Shown piece by piece: positions 16,428-24,704 of a stretch of DNA of 31,760 nt (position 1 is its first letter; every line of letters begins with the position of its first letter). The stretch spans positions 1 to 31,760 of the forward strand of contig CABQEV010000024.1 in assembly GCA_902463265.1 (NCBI GenBank). Reading direction: 5' to 3'. Made by a program: the position numbers and the translations under genes. The DNA is from UMGS1889 sp900556055 (GTDB lineage Bacteria > Bacillota > Clostridia > Oscillospirales > Ruminococcaceae). Under the pieces are notes generated by a model that saw only the letters and a program-made list of their open reading frames with translations, did no database searches and was not told the origin of the DNA.

Positions 16428-17828
16428 TTAATTATTCCTTTCGGAAAGAGCATTTACCAGCTTCTTGTAATGATGTCCTCTTTCCTCAAAATTACGGTAA
16501 AGATCGAAGCTTGCGCTTGCGGGTGACAGCGTAACTATATCCCCGCTGACAGCTGCGTCCCTTGCCGCCTCAACAGCCTCTTCCATAGAAGAAACTCGGA
16601 TTATTCTGCAATTTTCTTCGGAATATCCGTCATATGCACGTACCGCTGCTTCTATTTTGTCAGCCGTTTCGCCGAGAAGAACGAGCGTCTTTACATATGT
16701 ATTTATAGGCTCGGAAAGCATGCCGTAATCAAGCTTCTTGTCATATCCGCCTGCGATAACGATTATTCTGCGGTTGAATGCCTTCAGTCCCGCAATAACG
16801 CTGATCGGGCTTGTCGCAATGCTGTCGTTGTAATATTTTACGCCGTCAAGCTCACGCACCAGCTCGATCCTGTGTTCAACGCCGCCGAAATTCTTTGCGA
16901 CATATTCCATGTCTTCCTTTGCGACCTCTCCGTGAAGCATTGCGATAGCTGTCAGATAATTCTCGACATTATGCATTCCGGGGATCTTTATGTCATCCTT
17001 GCGGACTATCTTTTCAGTGGTCTTTCCGTCAGTAAAGCAGAGCCATTCGCCGTCGAAATATGCACCTCTTTCGGGAACGGACTTTGTGCTGAATTTATAA
17101 AGATCGCCTCTTACGCAGTCGGACAGACCGTTTGTGATCTCATTATCCATATTGAGGACGGTTCTCGAAAATGCATTCTGATGTGCGATAAGATTTTTCT
17201 TTGCGTCAATATATTCTTCCATGCCGCTGTGGACATTCAGATGATCGGGATATACATTTGTGATAGCCGCAAAATCGGGAGATTTTCTCATGCTGATGAG
17301 CTGGAAGCTGGAAAGCTCGACAACAGCCGCATCTTCGGACTTTATCTCGTCGATTATCGGAAGCAGCGCACGTCCGATATTTCCGCCCTTATGGACAGTT
17401 TTTCCGCTGTGAGCAAGCATTTCCGAGATAATCGTTGTAGTGGTCGTTTTTCCGTCCGTTCCCGTGATGCCGTAAATTTTGCATGGGCAGAGGTCAAAGA
17501 AAACCTCCATTTCCGAAGTAACGACAACGCCTTTTCTGCGCATTTCAGTCAGGTCGGAGTTGTTGAAATACATTCCGGGAGTCCTGAAAACGACATCGCA
17601 CTTTGCGGCATCGTCAAGATAGCTGTTTCCGAGCGAGAGCTTTGCGCCTGCCTCTGCGAAGCCTTCCGCAAGGCTGCCGAGCTGTTCCCTGAACTTTCTG
17701 TCGCAGACGGTAACGTCCATTCCGTGAGCGAGAAACATCATTATAAGATCGTTATGGCTGACGCCGGTTCCGACAAAAGCGATCTTTTTTCCCTTTAATC
17801 TTTCAAATAATCTGTCCGAAGTAGGCAT
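16428..17828 (-). CDS. murD: UDP-N-acetylmuramoyl-L-alanine--D-glutamate ligase
   Basis: 466 residues from the ATG at 17828, preceded by GAGGAATTTTTT. A hydrophobic in-frame extension upstream spans the promoter and is not credited. Mur ligase: a Rossmann-like UMAG-binding domain opening with KKIAFVGTGVSHNDL, the ATP loop GITGTDGKTTTTT (about 121-133), and the central signature VEHRIELV followed by YYNDSIATSP. It adds D-glutamate to UDP-MurNAc-L-Ala in the cytoplasm. First gene of the operon that continues into the M42, GNAT and PLP-enzyme genes; other mur or division genes are not adjacent, which is unusual for murD. Confidence 0.95.
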   Translation of the reverse strand: MPTSDRLFERLKGKKIAFVGTGVSHNDLIMMFLAHGMDVTVCDRKFREQLGSLAEGFAEAGAKLSLGNSYLDDAAKCDVVFRTPGMYFNNSDLTEMRRKGVVVTSEMEVFFDLCPCKIYGITGTDGKTTTTTIISEMLAHSGKTVHKGGNIGRALLPIIDEIKSEDAAVVELSSFQLISMRKSPDFAAITNVYPDHLNVHSGMEEYIDAKKNLIAHQNAFSRTVLNMDNEITNGLSDCVRGDLYKFSTKSVPERGAYFDGEWLCFTDGKTTEKIVRKDDIKIPGMHNVENYLTAIAMLHGEVAKEDMEYVAKNFGGVEHRIELVRELDGVKYYNDSIATSPISVIAGLKAFNRRIIVIAGGYDKKLDYGMLSEPINTYVKTLVLLGETADKIEAAVRAYDGYSEENCRIIRVSSMEEAVEAARDAAVSGDIVTLSPASASFDLYRNFEERGHHYKKLVNALSERNN

Positions 17829-17889
17829 AAAAAATTCCTCTTTTCTATGGTAAATGATCATTACAAGCCATAAAAGCACATACATATAT

Positions 17890-17918
17890 ATTATATACGA
17901 TTTCGCAGAAAATAGCAA
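17890..17918 (-). promoter_or_regulatory. Promoter of the murD operon
   Basis: Leftward TTGCTA (17913-17918), 17 bases, TATAAT (17890-17895), about 62 bases before the murD start. It lies in the 125-base divergent region shared with the flippase gene, for which no clear rightward promoter was found. Confidence 0.68.
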
Positions 17919-17953
17919 CATATTTTACAATATTATTTTAGGAGAACGATAAA

Positions 17954-19456
17954 ATGAAGCCTAGCATTACCCGTGACACGCTGAAGCTTACCGCCGTATC
18001 GTTCATTCTCCAGACGATAGGGCTTGTGCTGAATACATTCATTTCTAACCGCCTTGGAACCGTTTCAGTCGGCATTATGTCGCTGATATTTTCATTTTTC
18101 GGGTTTATCATGGTGCTTGCAAACGGCAATATATTCACATCGGCAAGCCGCATAGTTTCCGAGGAGATCGGCAGGGGCAATCCTAATCCGTCAAAGGTCA
18201 TGCAGCTTTGCCTGACATTCGGACTAACTCTCAGCATTTTCTTTGCCGCAGGTTCGGGGATATTATCCGAGATGCTCTCCGAAAAGGTGCTGAAAAATCC
18301 CGAAACAGGCACGGCTATAAGGATACTCGCCCTCTCTCTTCCCCTTGCATCGGCAGGTTCATGCATCAAGGGATATTTCCATGCCGTAAGAAAAGTGCGT
18401 ATCCCGTGTGCGTCCGACTGCATCGAATTCGCAGTAAAAAACGCCGTACTGACTCTCGGCATCGTGTTCACGGACATCAGCATTTACAGAATTCTTTCCG
18501 TTTCGATACTCATAGGCGAGTTCATCTCCTGCGCATTTCTGACGGCGGAATACATAGCCGAATACCGAAAATTCCGAAAGCTCGCACCGCATGACCGGAG
18601 CGTGACCAAGCTCAGTCAGTTTCTGAAAATTGCCGTTCCGATACTGATAAGCGGATATGTTCAGATGATAATGAGCAGCATAAACGAAGCACTTGTCCCT
18701 GTCATGCTGCTGAAATATTACGGTTCGTCCGAAACCGCTCTCAGCGAATACGGAATGTTTGAGGCTTTCATTATCCCCGTGATATTCTACCCGTCACTTG
18801 TACTGTCCAGTTTATCGGTCATACTTGTTCCAGAGATAGCCGCAGCCGCCTCATCGGGAAATAAAAAAAGAGTATGCCGACTGACGCACAAAGCGATGTA
18901 CAAAAGCTTCTCATTTGCGTTTCTTATCGTCGGCATACTCATATGCGCAGGCAGGGAGATAGGAGCGGTATTCTGCTCGGAAAGTCTTGTCGGCGAAACG
19001 CTGGTGCGCCTTGCTCCCGTAGTCCCGTTCATCTATCTTGAGATAGTCATGGAAGGTATCTTAAAGGGACTCGGCAAGCAGAATTTCTCTACCCTGAATT
19101 CACTCGCCGAATATATCATAAGGATATCCTGCGTGATAATTTTCGTTAATCTCTATGGCTTTACAGGCGTTGTGATCTCATATTACGCAAGCAATGTCAT
19201 CAGCAATATCGTGCGCATCCATGCCGTTCTGAACGCCGTATCCATGCGCTTTGACATAATTTCGTACATCGTAAAGCCAGTGGTGTATTCGGCACTCTGC
19301 TGTCAGTTTTCAATGCTTGTTATGACAATACTGAAGATAGATCACCCGAAATTCGGCGCAGCAGCATTCGTGTCATTATGCGGACTGATTTTCATTGCTG
19401 TTGATATGCTCGATGAGAAATATCTATGCTCGGAATGTATGCCGAAAAAAGCATAA
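17954..19456 (+). CDS. SpoVB/MATE-like polysaccharide flippase
   Basis: 500 residues with about a dozen or more hydrophobic segments and two repeated halves, starting KPSITRDTLKLTAVSFILQTIG. This is the MVF/MATE pattern of the SpoVB and oligosaccharide flippase group, which carry lipid-linked sugars across the membrane; SpoVB itself acts in spore cortex synthesis. Segments such as ALVPVMLL and SSLSVILVPEIAAA are typical. AGGAG lies ten bases before the ATG. It is divergent from murD. Whether it serves spore cortex, capsule or another glycan cannot be told. Confidence 0.83.
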   Translation: MKPSITRDTLKLTAVSFILQTIGLVLNTFISNRLGTVSVGIMSLIFSFFGFIMVLANGNIFTSASRIVSEEIGRGNPNPSKVMQLCLTFGLTLSIFFAAGSGILSEMLSEKVLKNPETGTAIRILALSLPLASAGSCIKGYFHAVRKVRIPCASDCIEFAVKNAVLTLGIVFTDISIYRILSVSILIGEFISCAFLTAEYIAEYRKFRKLAPHDRSVTKLSQFLKIAVPILISGYVQMIMSSINEALVPVMLLKYYGSSETALSEYGMFEAFIIPVIFYPSLVLSSLSVILVPEIAAAASSGNKKRVCRLTHKAMYKSFSFAFLIVGILICAGREIGAVFCSESLVGETLVRLAPVVPFIYLEIVMEGILKGLGKQNFSTLNSLAEYIIRISCVIIFVNLYGFTGVVISYYASNVISNIVRIHAVLNAVSMRFDIISYIVKPVVYSALCCQFSMLVMTILKIDHPKFGAAAFVSLCGLIFIAVDMLDEKYLCSECMPKKA

Positions 19457-19487
19457 ACCGCCCGCTTTTCCGGCGGACGGCATATGC
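19451..19487 (-). terminator. Terminator of amt, overlapping the end of the flippase gene
   Basis: On the minus strand GCATATGCCGTCCGC pairs with GCGGGCGGTTTATGC around a 7-base loop (outer GCATA/TATGC plus an inner 8-base stem with one mismatch), then TTTTTTC. The T tract lies inside the last codons of the convergent flippase gene. No T tract follows on the plus strand. Confidence 0.75.
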
Positions 19488-19580
19488 TGTGTATTGAATA
19501 TAAGGCAGATATATACGGGAAATGTGATGAAGCGTATTAGTGAGAAGTTACGTGTATATGCTGTGAATATAGTAAGCGGA

Positions 19581-21314
19581 TCAATCGTCCTGGAGAGCCT
19601 CGTAGCCCTGCTCGCCTGTTCTTACCTTTACGACATTCTCAACATCGTAGGTGAAGATCTTACCGTCACCGATATGACCTGTGTAAAGAGCCTTGCGGGC
19701 AACTTCGATAACTGTCTCAACAGGAACCTTGCAGACAATGACTTCGACCTTGATCTTAGGCAGCAGGTTGACCTCGATAGGAGTACCTCTGTACATTTCG
19801 CCGGCACCCTTCTGAACGCCGCAGCCGAGGACCTGAGTTACTGTGATACCTGTTACGCCAACGTCATTGAGAGCACTCTTGAGAGCTTCAAATCTGTTCT
19901 GCTTGCAGACGATGGAAACCTTTGTGTACTTGTTCTTTGCATCGGGATCGTTTGCGATATGGGGTCTTTCCGTAACTGTTACAGGAACAGAAGCCTCAAC
20001 GGGAACATCACCGGGAACCTCAGCAGGAGCACCTGTGAGAACGGAAGGAACTACTGCAGGCATAAAGTCAGCATACGAAGATACCAGACCATGCTCTGTG
20101 ATATCCAGACCTCTTACCTCTTCCTCAACGGAAGCTCTCAGACCGATAGTCTTCTTTATAGCAAGGAATGTGATCGTGATAGTAATAGCTGTCCAAACAG
20201 CTACGGAAACAATACCGAGGCACTGTGTTCCGAGAAGTGTGAATCCGCCGCCGTAGAACAGACCGTTTACTTCACACTGAGGTGCTGTTGTTGTTGCGAA
20301 AAGACCAACTGCGAATGTACCCCAGATACCGTTCATCATGTGAACTGCAACTGCGCCGACAGGGTCATCAATGTAAAGCACGTGATCGAGGAGCCATACG
20401 CCGAATACTACGAGAAGTCCTGAAACAACGCCGACCATTGCAGCGCCGAATGCATCCATAACGTCGCATCCTGCTGTGATTCCTACCAGACCTGCGAGCG
20501 ATGCGTTAAGGCACATCGAAACATCAGGCTTGCCGTATTTTGCCCATGTGAAGATCATGCAGACTACTGTTGCAACAGCAGGTGCGATAGTTGTTGCCAT
20601 GAAGATGGAAGCGAGCTGAGGACCGCTTGTTGCAGCTGCACCGTTGAATCCGTACCAGCCGAACCAGAGGATAAAGCAGCCGAGTGCGCCGAGTGTCAGT
20701 GAGTGACCGGGGATAGCGTTGACCTTTGTGACCTTGCCGTTCTTGTCTGTGTCGAACTTGCCGATACGGGGTCCAAGGATCTTAGCACCGATCAGAGCGG
20801 AGATACCGCCGACCATATGAATAGCGCAGGAACCTGCAAAATCATGGAATCCCATCTGAGCGAGCCAGCCGCCGCCCCAGATCCAGTGAGCCTCAATAGG
20901 ATAAATGAGAGCACTGATGATTCCTGAATAGATACAATATGAAATGAACTTTGTTCTTTCAGCCATTGCACCCGAAACGATAGTTGCTGTTGTTGCACAG
21001 AAAACCATGTTGAACACGAATGATGACCAATCAAAATTTGCATAGTCAGTGAAAATGTCGAAACCGGGCTTACCGATGAAGCCTGCAACGTCCTCACCGA
21101 GCAGAAGTCCGAAGCCTATCAGCATAAACATCGGAACACCGATACAGAAGTCCATAAGGTTCTTCATGATAATGTTTCCGGCGTTCTTTGCTCTTGTAAA
21201 TCCTGTTTCTACCATTGCGAAGCCGGCCTGCATAAAGAATACAAATGCCGCTCCTATAAGGAACCATATGCCGAATATTTCGCTTGTTGCAGCTTCTAAG
21301 ATGTTGTTGTCCAT
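19581..21314 (-). CDS. amt: Ammonium transporter fused to a PII signal protein
   Basis: 577 residues from the ATG at 21314, chosen for AGGAGGGG upstream. Residues 1-409 form an Amt channel with about eleven membrane helices; the pore His pair is His 166 (CAIHMVGG) and His 325 (VAVHMMNG). A Val/Pro/Glu-rich linker (about 410-460) leads to a full PII domain (462-577) with T-loop core GAGEMYRGTPIEV and B-loop TGHIGDGKIF. Free PII proteins block or open Amt according to 2-oxoglutarate and ADP/ATP; here the regulator is attached. The Tyr that is uridylylated in proteobacterial GlnB (Tyr 51) is Ile (about residue 513), so that control is not available. No separate glnB gene is adjacent. Promoter and leader match those of glnN. 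Confidence 0.95.
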   Translation of the reverse strand: MDNNILEAATSEIFGIWFLIGAAFVFFMQAGFAMVETGFTRAKNAGNIIMKNLMDFCIGVPMFMLIGFGLLLGEDVAGFIGKPGFDIFTDYANFDWSSFVFNMVFCATTATIVSGAMAERTKFISYCIYSGIISALIYPIEAHWIWGGGWLAQMGFHDFAGSCAIHMVGGISALIGAKILGPRIGKFDTDKNGKVTKVNAIPGHSLTLGALGCFILWFGWYGFNGAAATSGPQLASIFMATTIAPAVATVVCMIFTWAKYGKPDVSMCLNASLAGLVGITAGCDVMDAFGAAMVGVVSGLLVVFGVWLLDHVLYIDDPVGAVAVHMMNGIWGTFAVGLFATTTAPQCEVNGLFYGGGFTLLGTQCLGIVSVAVWTAITITITFLAIKKTIGLRASVEEEVRGLDITEHGLVSSYADFMPAVVPSVLTGAPAEVPGDVPVEASVPVTVTERPHIANDPDAKNKYTKVSIVCKQNRFEALKSALNDVGVTGITVTQVLGCGVQKGAGEMYRGTPIEVNLLPKIKVEVIVCKVPVETVIEVARKALYTGHIGDGKIFTYDVENVVKVRTGEQGYEALQDD

Positions 21315-21343
21315 ACTTACCCCTCCTAAGTTTTTGGATATCT

Positions 21344-21403
21344 GCAAATAGCAAAGGCGCAGTGAAGCACGTCATTGTACTTCACAGCGCCTTTGCTGTT
21401 TGC
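21344..21403 (-). promoter_or_regulatory. amt leader: 27-base-arm hairpin capped by AAUGAC
   Basis: Arms 21344-21370 and 21377-21403 pair in 24 of 27 positions plus one G-U. The loop (21371-21376) reads AAUGAC in the transcript, identical to the loop in the glnN leader. No T tract follows, so it is not a terminator by itself. It begins within a few bases of the predicted transcription start and ends about 30 bases before the amt ATG. Confidence 0.72.
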
Positions 21404-21412
21404 TATGATTGT

Positions 21413-21441
21413 ATTATATACCAAGTGTTCTTGTTTGTCAA
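21413..21441 (-). promoter_or_regulatory. amt promoter
   Basis: Leftward TTGACA (21436-21441), 17 bases, TATAAT (21413-21418): perfect boxes and spacing. As at glnN, CCCC immediately precedes the -35. Confidence 0.88.
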
Positions 21442-21458
21442 GGGGTTTTTTGAGATTT

Positions 21459-21537
21459 TTGCAATTTTTATCTTTTGAACTTGCAAAATAGTGCGTTATT
21501 TGTTGATTTTGGACATGTCACCTTGCATAACTGCAAT
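21459..21537 (-). promoter_or_regulatory. TTGCAA boxes upstream of amt
   Basis: TTGCAA at 21459-21464 and 21481-21486, exactly 22 bases apart, the nearer one 23 bases upstream of the -35 box. Looser copies (TTGCAT 21523-21528, TGCAAT 21532-21537) lie further out. Same arrangement as glnN. Confidence 0.5.
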
Positions 21538-21557
21538 TTTGAAATTTTAAATTGCAT

Positions 21558-21583
21558 ATTTGTTCATGGTGCCAAGAACAAAT
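21558..21583 (-). terminator. Weak hairpin after the C39-like peptidase gene
   Basis: ATTTGTTC and GAACAAAT form a perfect 8-base stem with a 10-base loop, about 30 bases beyond the stop codon. The sequence after it on the minus strand is AT-rich but lacks a T run, so termination would be weak. Confidence 0.3.
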
Positions 21584-21613
21584 CATTACGTATGTTTTTC
21601 ATAATATTTATCA

Positions 21614-22600
21614 TTATTCTGTGGGGAGAATAACAGCCGCCTGACGGTGCATTTCAGCAAATCTCTGCTCGAATTTTGCCATGTTATAGTCGATTATTCC
21701 CTTGATAGGATCGTTCATAGTTACAGTTCCGGCATCAAGATTAAATCCCGCAAGAACAAAGCAGTGTTCATTCATATACCAGTCAAGCCGCTCACCCGTT
21801 TCATTGTCATACCAGCTCTCGTAATATTCGGGAGGGATCATTCCGTCAGTCGCCCAGACAAGCACAGGAATGCCCTCAGCAACGTAGTTGTAAAGCGTTT
21901 CCGAATCACAGCCGCTGAGATCGGTTATCTTATGCTTCGAACCCTGTTCAGTCAGATATTTATTTGCTGTTTTGACAATAGCGGGCGCAAAACAGCCGTA
22001 TCCCCTGCCGAAAGGATCTCCGATGAAATATTCAAAAAAGCTGTCGCCATACTTTTCTCCGTCCTTATATGTAACATTTCCCCAGCTCTTGTAAAGATAA
22101 TTCTTCGCCATATCCACCTTGTCCGCATCATATCCCCAGAAGCGCAGGAGGATAGTCAGCGCCGTTATCTCGCAGCCCGTAGGCAGTTCGGGATTTTGCT
22201 GAACATTTTCCATGTCGATATAACATGAAACATCGTCAAATGCATAATTCGGGCGGCTCGTTACTATGTACCTCGTAGTTTCGGGAGCTGTCGTTCCGTT
22301 TTCGGGGGCATCTGTTTCGGGATATTCGCTTTCGTCCGTTTCATCGGCTATGACGGGAACAGCCTCCTCAGTGACCGACGGAACTGTCTCAGTCACGCCG
22401 ATCTCAGGCTCTGTATCATGTACGGGCTGAACGGAGGTCTGCGTGTATTCAAAGCTGAAATATGTCATCTGCCCCTGCTCCGCTTCGGACTCAGCCGTGT
22501 CCGTATCCCCGTCCTTTATCCCGAGTATCATAAAAAACGCAGCCGCCAGAACTGCCGCAAATGCCAATATCAATAATATCCTGACCCTTATCTCTTTCAT
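21614..22600 (-). CDS. Membrane-anchored C39-like papain-fold peptidase
   Basis: 328 residues. A membrane segment or uncleaved signal at about 8-27 is followed by some 80 residues rich in Thr, Glu, Pro and Asp, probably a wall-spanning linker, then a C39-like domain from about 128. The likely catalytic residues are Cys 143 in PTGCEITAL, His 279 in NEHCFVLAGF and Asp 297 in MNDP. The order and spacing match the YvpB/C39_2 group of extracytoplasmic proteins. The substrate is unknown, and no bacteriocin transporter domain or gene is adjacent, so a maturation role as in bacteriocin exporters is unlikely. It follows the enolase gene but is cut off from it by a terminator. AAAGGGG lies about 11 bases before the start. 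Confidence 0.82.
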   Translation of the reverse strand: MKEIRVRILLILAFAAVLAAAFFMILGIKDGDTDTAESEAEQGQMTYFSFEYTQTSVQPVHDTEPEIGVTETVPSVTEEAVPVIADETDESEYPETDAPENGTTAPETTRYIVTSRPNYAFDDVSCYIDMENVQQNPELPTGCEITALTILLRFWGYDADKVDMAKNYLYKSWGNVTYKDGEKYGDSFFEYFIGDPFGRGYGCFAPAIVKTANKYLTEQGSKHKITDLSGCDSETLYNYVAEGIPVLVWATDGMIPPEYYESWYDNETGERLDWYMNEHCFVLAGFNLDAGTVTMNDPIKGIIDYNMAKFEQRFAEMHRQAAVILPTE

Positions 22601-22628
22601 TAAGCCGAAGCCCCTTTCGGAAAAAATA

Positions 22629-22661
22629 TGCGGCGCACGGAAAGGTTCTCCGCACGCCGCA
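22629..22661 (-). terminator. Intrinsic terminator of eno
   Basis: TGCGGCG/CGCCGCA and an inner CGGA/TCCG form a long stem directly after the enolase stop, followed on the minus strand by TATTTTTTCC. It separates eno from the downstream C39-like gene. Confidence 0.85.
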
Positions 22662-22665
22662 GTTA

Positions 22666-23916
22666 TTAATGCAGAAGTTCCTCTATTCTGAGAAGGCGGT
22701 TGTATTTCGCCGTTCTTTCCGAGCGGCAGGGTGCGCCCGTTTTGATCTGTCCGGCATTGACTGCAACGGAAAGATCGGCGATAAATGCGTCCTCTGTTTC
22801 ACCCGAACGATGCGAGATTATCGTTTTGAAGCCGTTTTTCTGTGCAGTTCTTACAGCGTCCATGGTTTCGCTCAGAGTGCCTATCTGATTGAGCTTGATG
22901 AGTATCGCATTGCCGCAGCCTTCAGCTATTCCCCTGTCAAGACGCTTTCTGTTCGTAACGAAAAGATCATCGCCGACAAGCTGTATCCTGCTGCCAATGC
23001 GCTCTGTGATCTTCTTCCAACCGCCCCAGTCCTCCTCATCGAGAGGGTCTTCTATCGAAACTATCGGATAATCCGAGCAAAGCTTTTCCCAGTATGAGAT
23101 AAGCTCGTCCGATGACATTTCCCTGCCGCTTTTCGGCATTCTGTATCTGCCGATAGTGTCGGTCTTCCATTCGCTGGATGCCGCATCAAGTGCGATAACA
23201 AAATCCTTTTCAGGCTCATATCCCGCCATCGTGACCGCTTCGAGGATAAGCTCAACAGCCGCCTCCGCCGATGCGATATCAGGCGCAAATCCGCCCTCAT
23301 CTCCGACCGAAACAGCAAGCCCCTTCGATTTCAGCAGTGCCGCAAGGCAGTGATATACCTCAGCGCATTTTCTCATTCCGACATGAAAGCTTTCGGGATC
23401 TCCCGGCATTATCATGAATTCCTGAATGTCGATATTATTCGCAGCGTGCGCACCGCCGTTCAGTATATTCATCATCGGAACGGGCATGATATCCGCATTT
23501 GCACCGCCGAGAAATCTGAAAAGCGGAATTCCCAGCGACTCAGCCGCCGCCCTCGCCGATGCAAGCGACACGGCAAGTATCGCATTTGCACCGAGATTTG
23601 ACTTATCCTCTGTGCCGTCAGCATCGATCATCGCACGGTCGATCTTATGGATATCGCAGGCATCCATTCCCGAAAGAACGCCGTCGATCACCGTATTTAC
23701 GTTGTTTACAGCTTTCAGCACACCTTTTCCGAGAAATCTGTCCTTATCATTGTCGCGCAGCTCAAGAGCCTCGAAAACTCCTGTGCTTGCGCCGCTCGGA
23801 GCACGTCCGATACCGACAGAACCGTCACACAGCCATACCTCTGCCTCGACCGTCGGATTGCCCCTGGAATCAAGTATCTCTCTCGCCCTGACCTTTTCTA
23901 TGCAGCTTTTTTTCAT
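22666..23916 (-). CDS. eno: Enolase
   Basis: 416 residues, slightly shorter than the usual 430. Converts 2-phosphoglycerate to phosphoenolpyruvate. Visible features are the start block AREILDSRGNPTVEAEV, the mobile loop SGASTG (about 42-47), GDEGGFAPD, the metal ligands in LDAASSEW, IEDPLDE and GDDLFVTN, the catalytic Lys in LIKLNQIGT, and SHRSGETED. The C-terminus is trimmed compared with most enolases, ending in LLRIEELLH. CAGGAGG lies nine bases before the ATG. The TVP38-like gene ends 52 bases upstream. No other glycolytic gene is near. Confidence 0.97.
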   Translation of the reverse strand: MKKSCIEKVRAREILDSRGNPTVEAEVWLCDGSVGIGRAPSGASTGVFEALELRDNDKDRFLGKGVLKAVNNVNTVIDGVLSGMDACDIHKIDRAMIDADGTEDKSNLGANAILAVSLASARAAAESLGIPLFRFLGGANADIMPVPMMNILNGGAHAANNIDIQEFMIMPGDPESFHVGMRKCAEVYHCLAALLKSKGLAVSVGDEGGFAPDIASAEAAVELILEAVTMAGYEPEKDFVIALDAASSEWKTDTIGRYRMPKSGREMSSDELISYWEKLCSDYPIVSIEDPLDEEDWGGWKKITERIGSRIQLVGDDLFVTNRKRLDRGIAEGCGNAILIKLNQIGTLSETMDAVRTAQKNGFKTIISHRSGETEDAFIADLSVAVNAGQIKTGAPCRSERTAKYNRLLRIEELLH

Positions 23917-23968
23917 TATATCAGCCTCCTGACCGTTAATGAAAATAGCTTGCCCGAAAAAGTGCGGA

Positions 23969-24664
23969 TTAACCGTTATGCGGCCTTCTTTTTCTGATCT
24001 TTTTTATGTAAAAGATAAACGATGTGACCGAAATTGCCGCTATCATTGATATGCATACTATAAACTGCGGTGATGTCGGATCTGTAACAGCATCGCCCAG
24101 TATAGTTGTAAGGATAACTATCGGCGCAAATCCAAGCGTTGAGCCGATTATGTACTTTTTATATGAAAATCCGAGAGAACCGAGAAGCATGCTGACAATA
24201 TCGATCGGCAGGCAGTTCACCGAACGGAGTATGAACGCAAAGAACATCTCATTTTCCATGTTCAGCTCAAGAAGTTCCTCGGCTTTTTTATGCTTTTTCA
24301 CTCTCGACATCACAAATTCATGCTGAGCATACCGTCCGATGAAAAACGGCACGCTTGCCATAACAACAACGCCGAGTATGTTCACAGCGATCGCTGTCGG
24401 CATCGGAAATATCGTTCCCGCCGCAATATTCAGCACCGCCATCGGAAAAAATACCGACAGCGATTTCAGCATATACATGACAATAAAAAGCAGTATCGCC
24501 AGCAGTATATTTTCAGGCGTAAAGCTTACGATATCATCGACAGTCACACCCCTGAACCATATGAAATATACGGCGATCAGCACCGCCATAACAACAAACG
24601 GCGATATCTGAACTATCCTTTTCAGTATAAGTTCACGCAGTTTGTGATCTCTTTCCATATTCAT
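23969..24664 (-). CDS. TVP38/TMEM64 (VTT domain) membrane protein
   Basis: 231 residues from the ATG at 24664; a GTG one codon earlier and an ATG two codons later are alternatives. Five or six hydrophobic segments. The VTT/DedA-like core is at about 70-190, with FPMAVLNIAAGTIFPMPTA and the later RSVNCLPIDIVSMLLGSLGFSYKKY. Members of this group are thought to scramble or transport lipids across the membrane; the substrate here is not known. There is no good ribosome site, and the promoter's -10 box ends only 11 bases before the ATG, so the messenger may be nearly leaderless. Confidence 0.85.
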   Translation of the reverse strand: MNMERDHKLRELILKRIVQISPFVVMAVLIAVYFIWFRGVTVDDIVSFTPENILLAILLFIVMYMLKSLSVFFPMAVLNIAAGTIFPMPTAIAVNILGVVVMASVPFFIGRYAQHEFVMSRVKKHKKAEELLELNMENEMFFAFILRSVNCLPIDIVSMLLGSLGFSYKKYIIGSTLGFAPIVILTTILGDAVTDPTSPQFIVCISMIAAISVTSFIFYIKKIRKRRPHNG

Positions 24665-24675
24665 CACCGAGAATG

Positions 24676-24704
24676 ATTATAGTACAATTAAATAAATTTT
24701 TCAA
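24676..24704 (-). promoter_or_regulatory. Promoter of the TVP38-like gene
   Basis: Leftward TTGAAA (24699-24704), 17 bases, TATAAT (24676-24681). The -35 box overlaps the stop codon of the thrE C-terminal-domain gene. Confidence 0.7.

Noticed and set aside
16872..17798. 308-codon open frame on the plus strand opposite murD
   Set aside because: Mirror of the murD reading frame with no signal, motif or ribosome site.
17829..17921. Hydrophobic N-terminal extension of murD
   Set aside because: It spans the murD promoter and precedes a start with a much better ribosome site; MurD is cytoplasmic.
19395..20423. 342-codon open frame on the plus strand across the flippase end and amt
   Set aside because: It overlaps the amt terminator and the PII domain in antisense; cysteine-rich nonsense composition.
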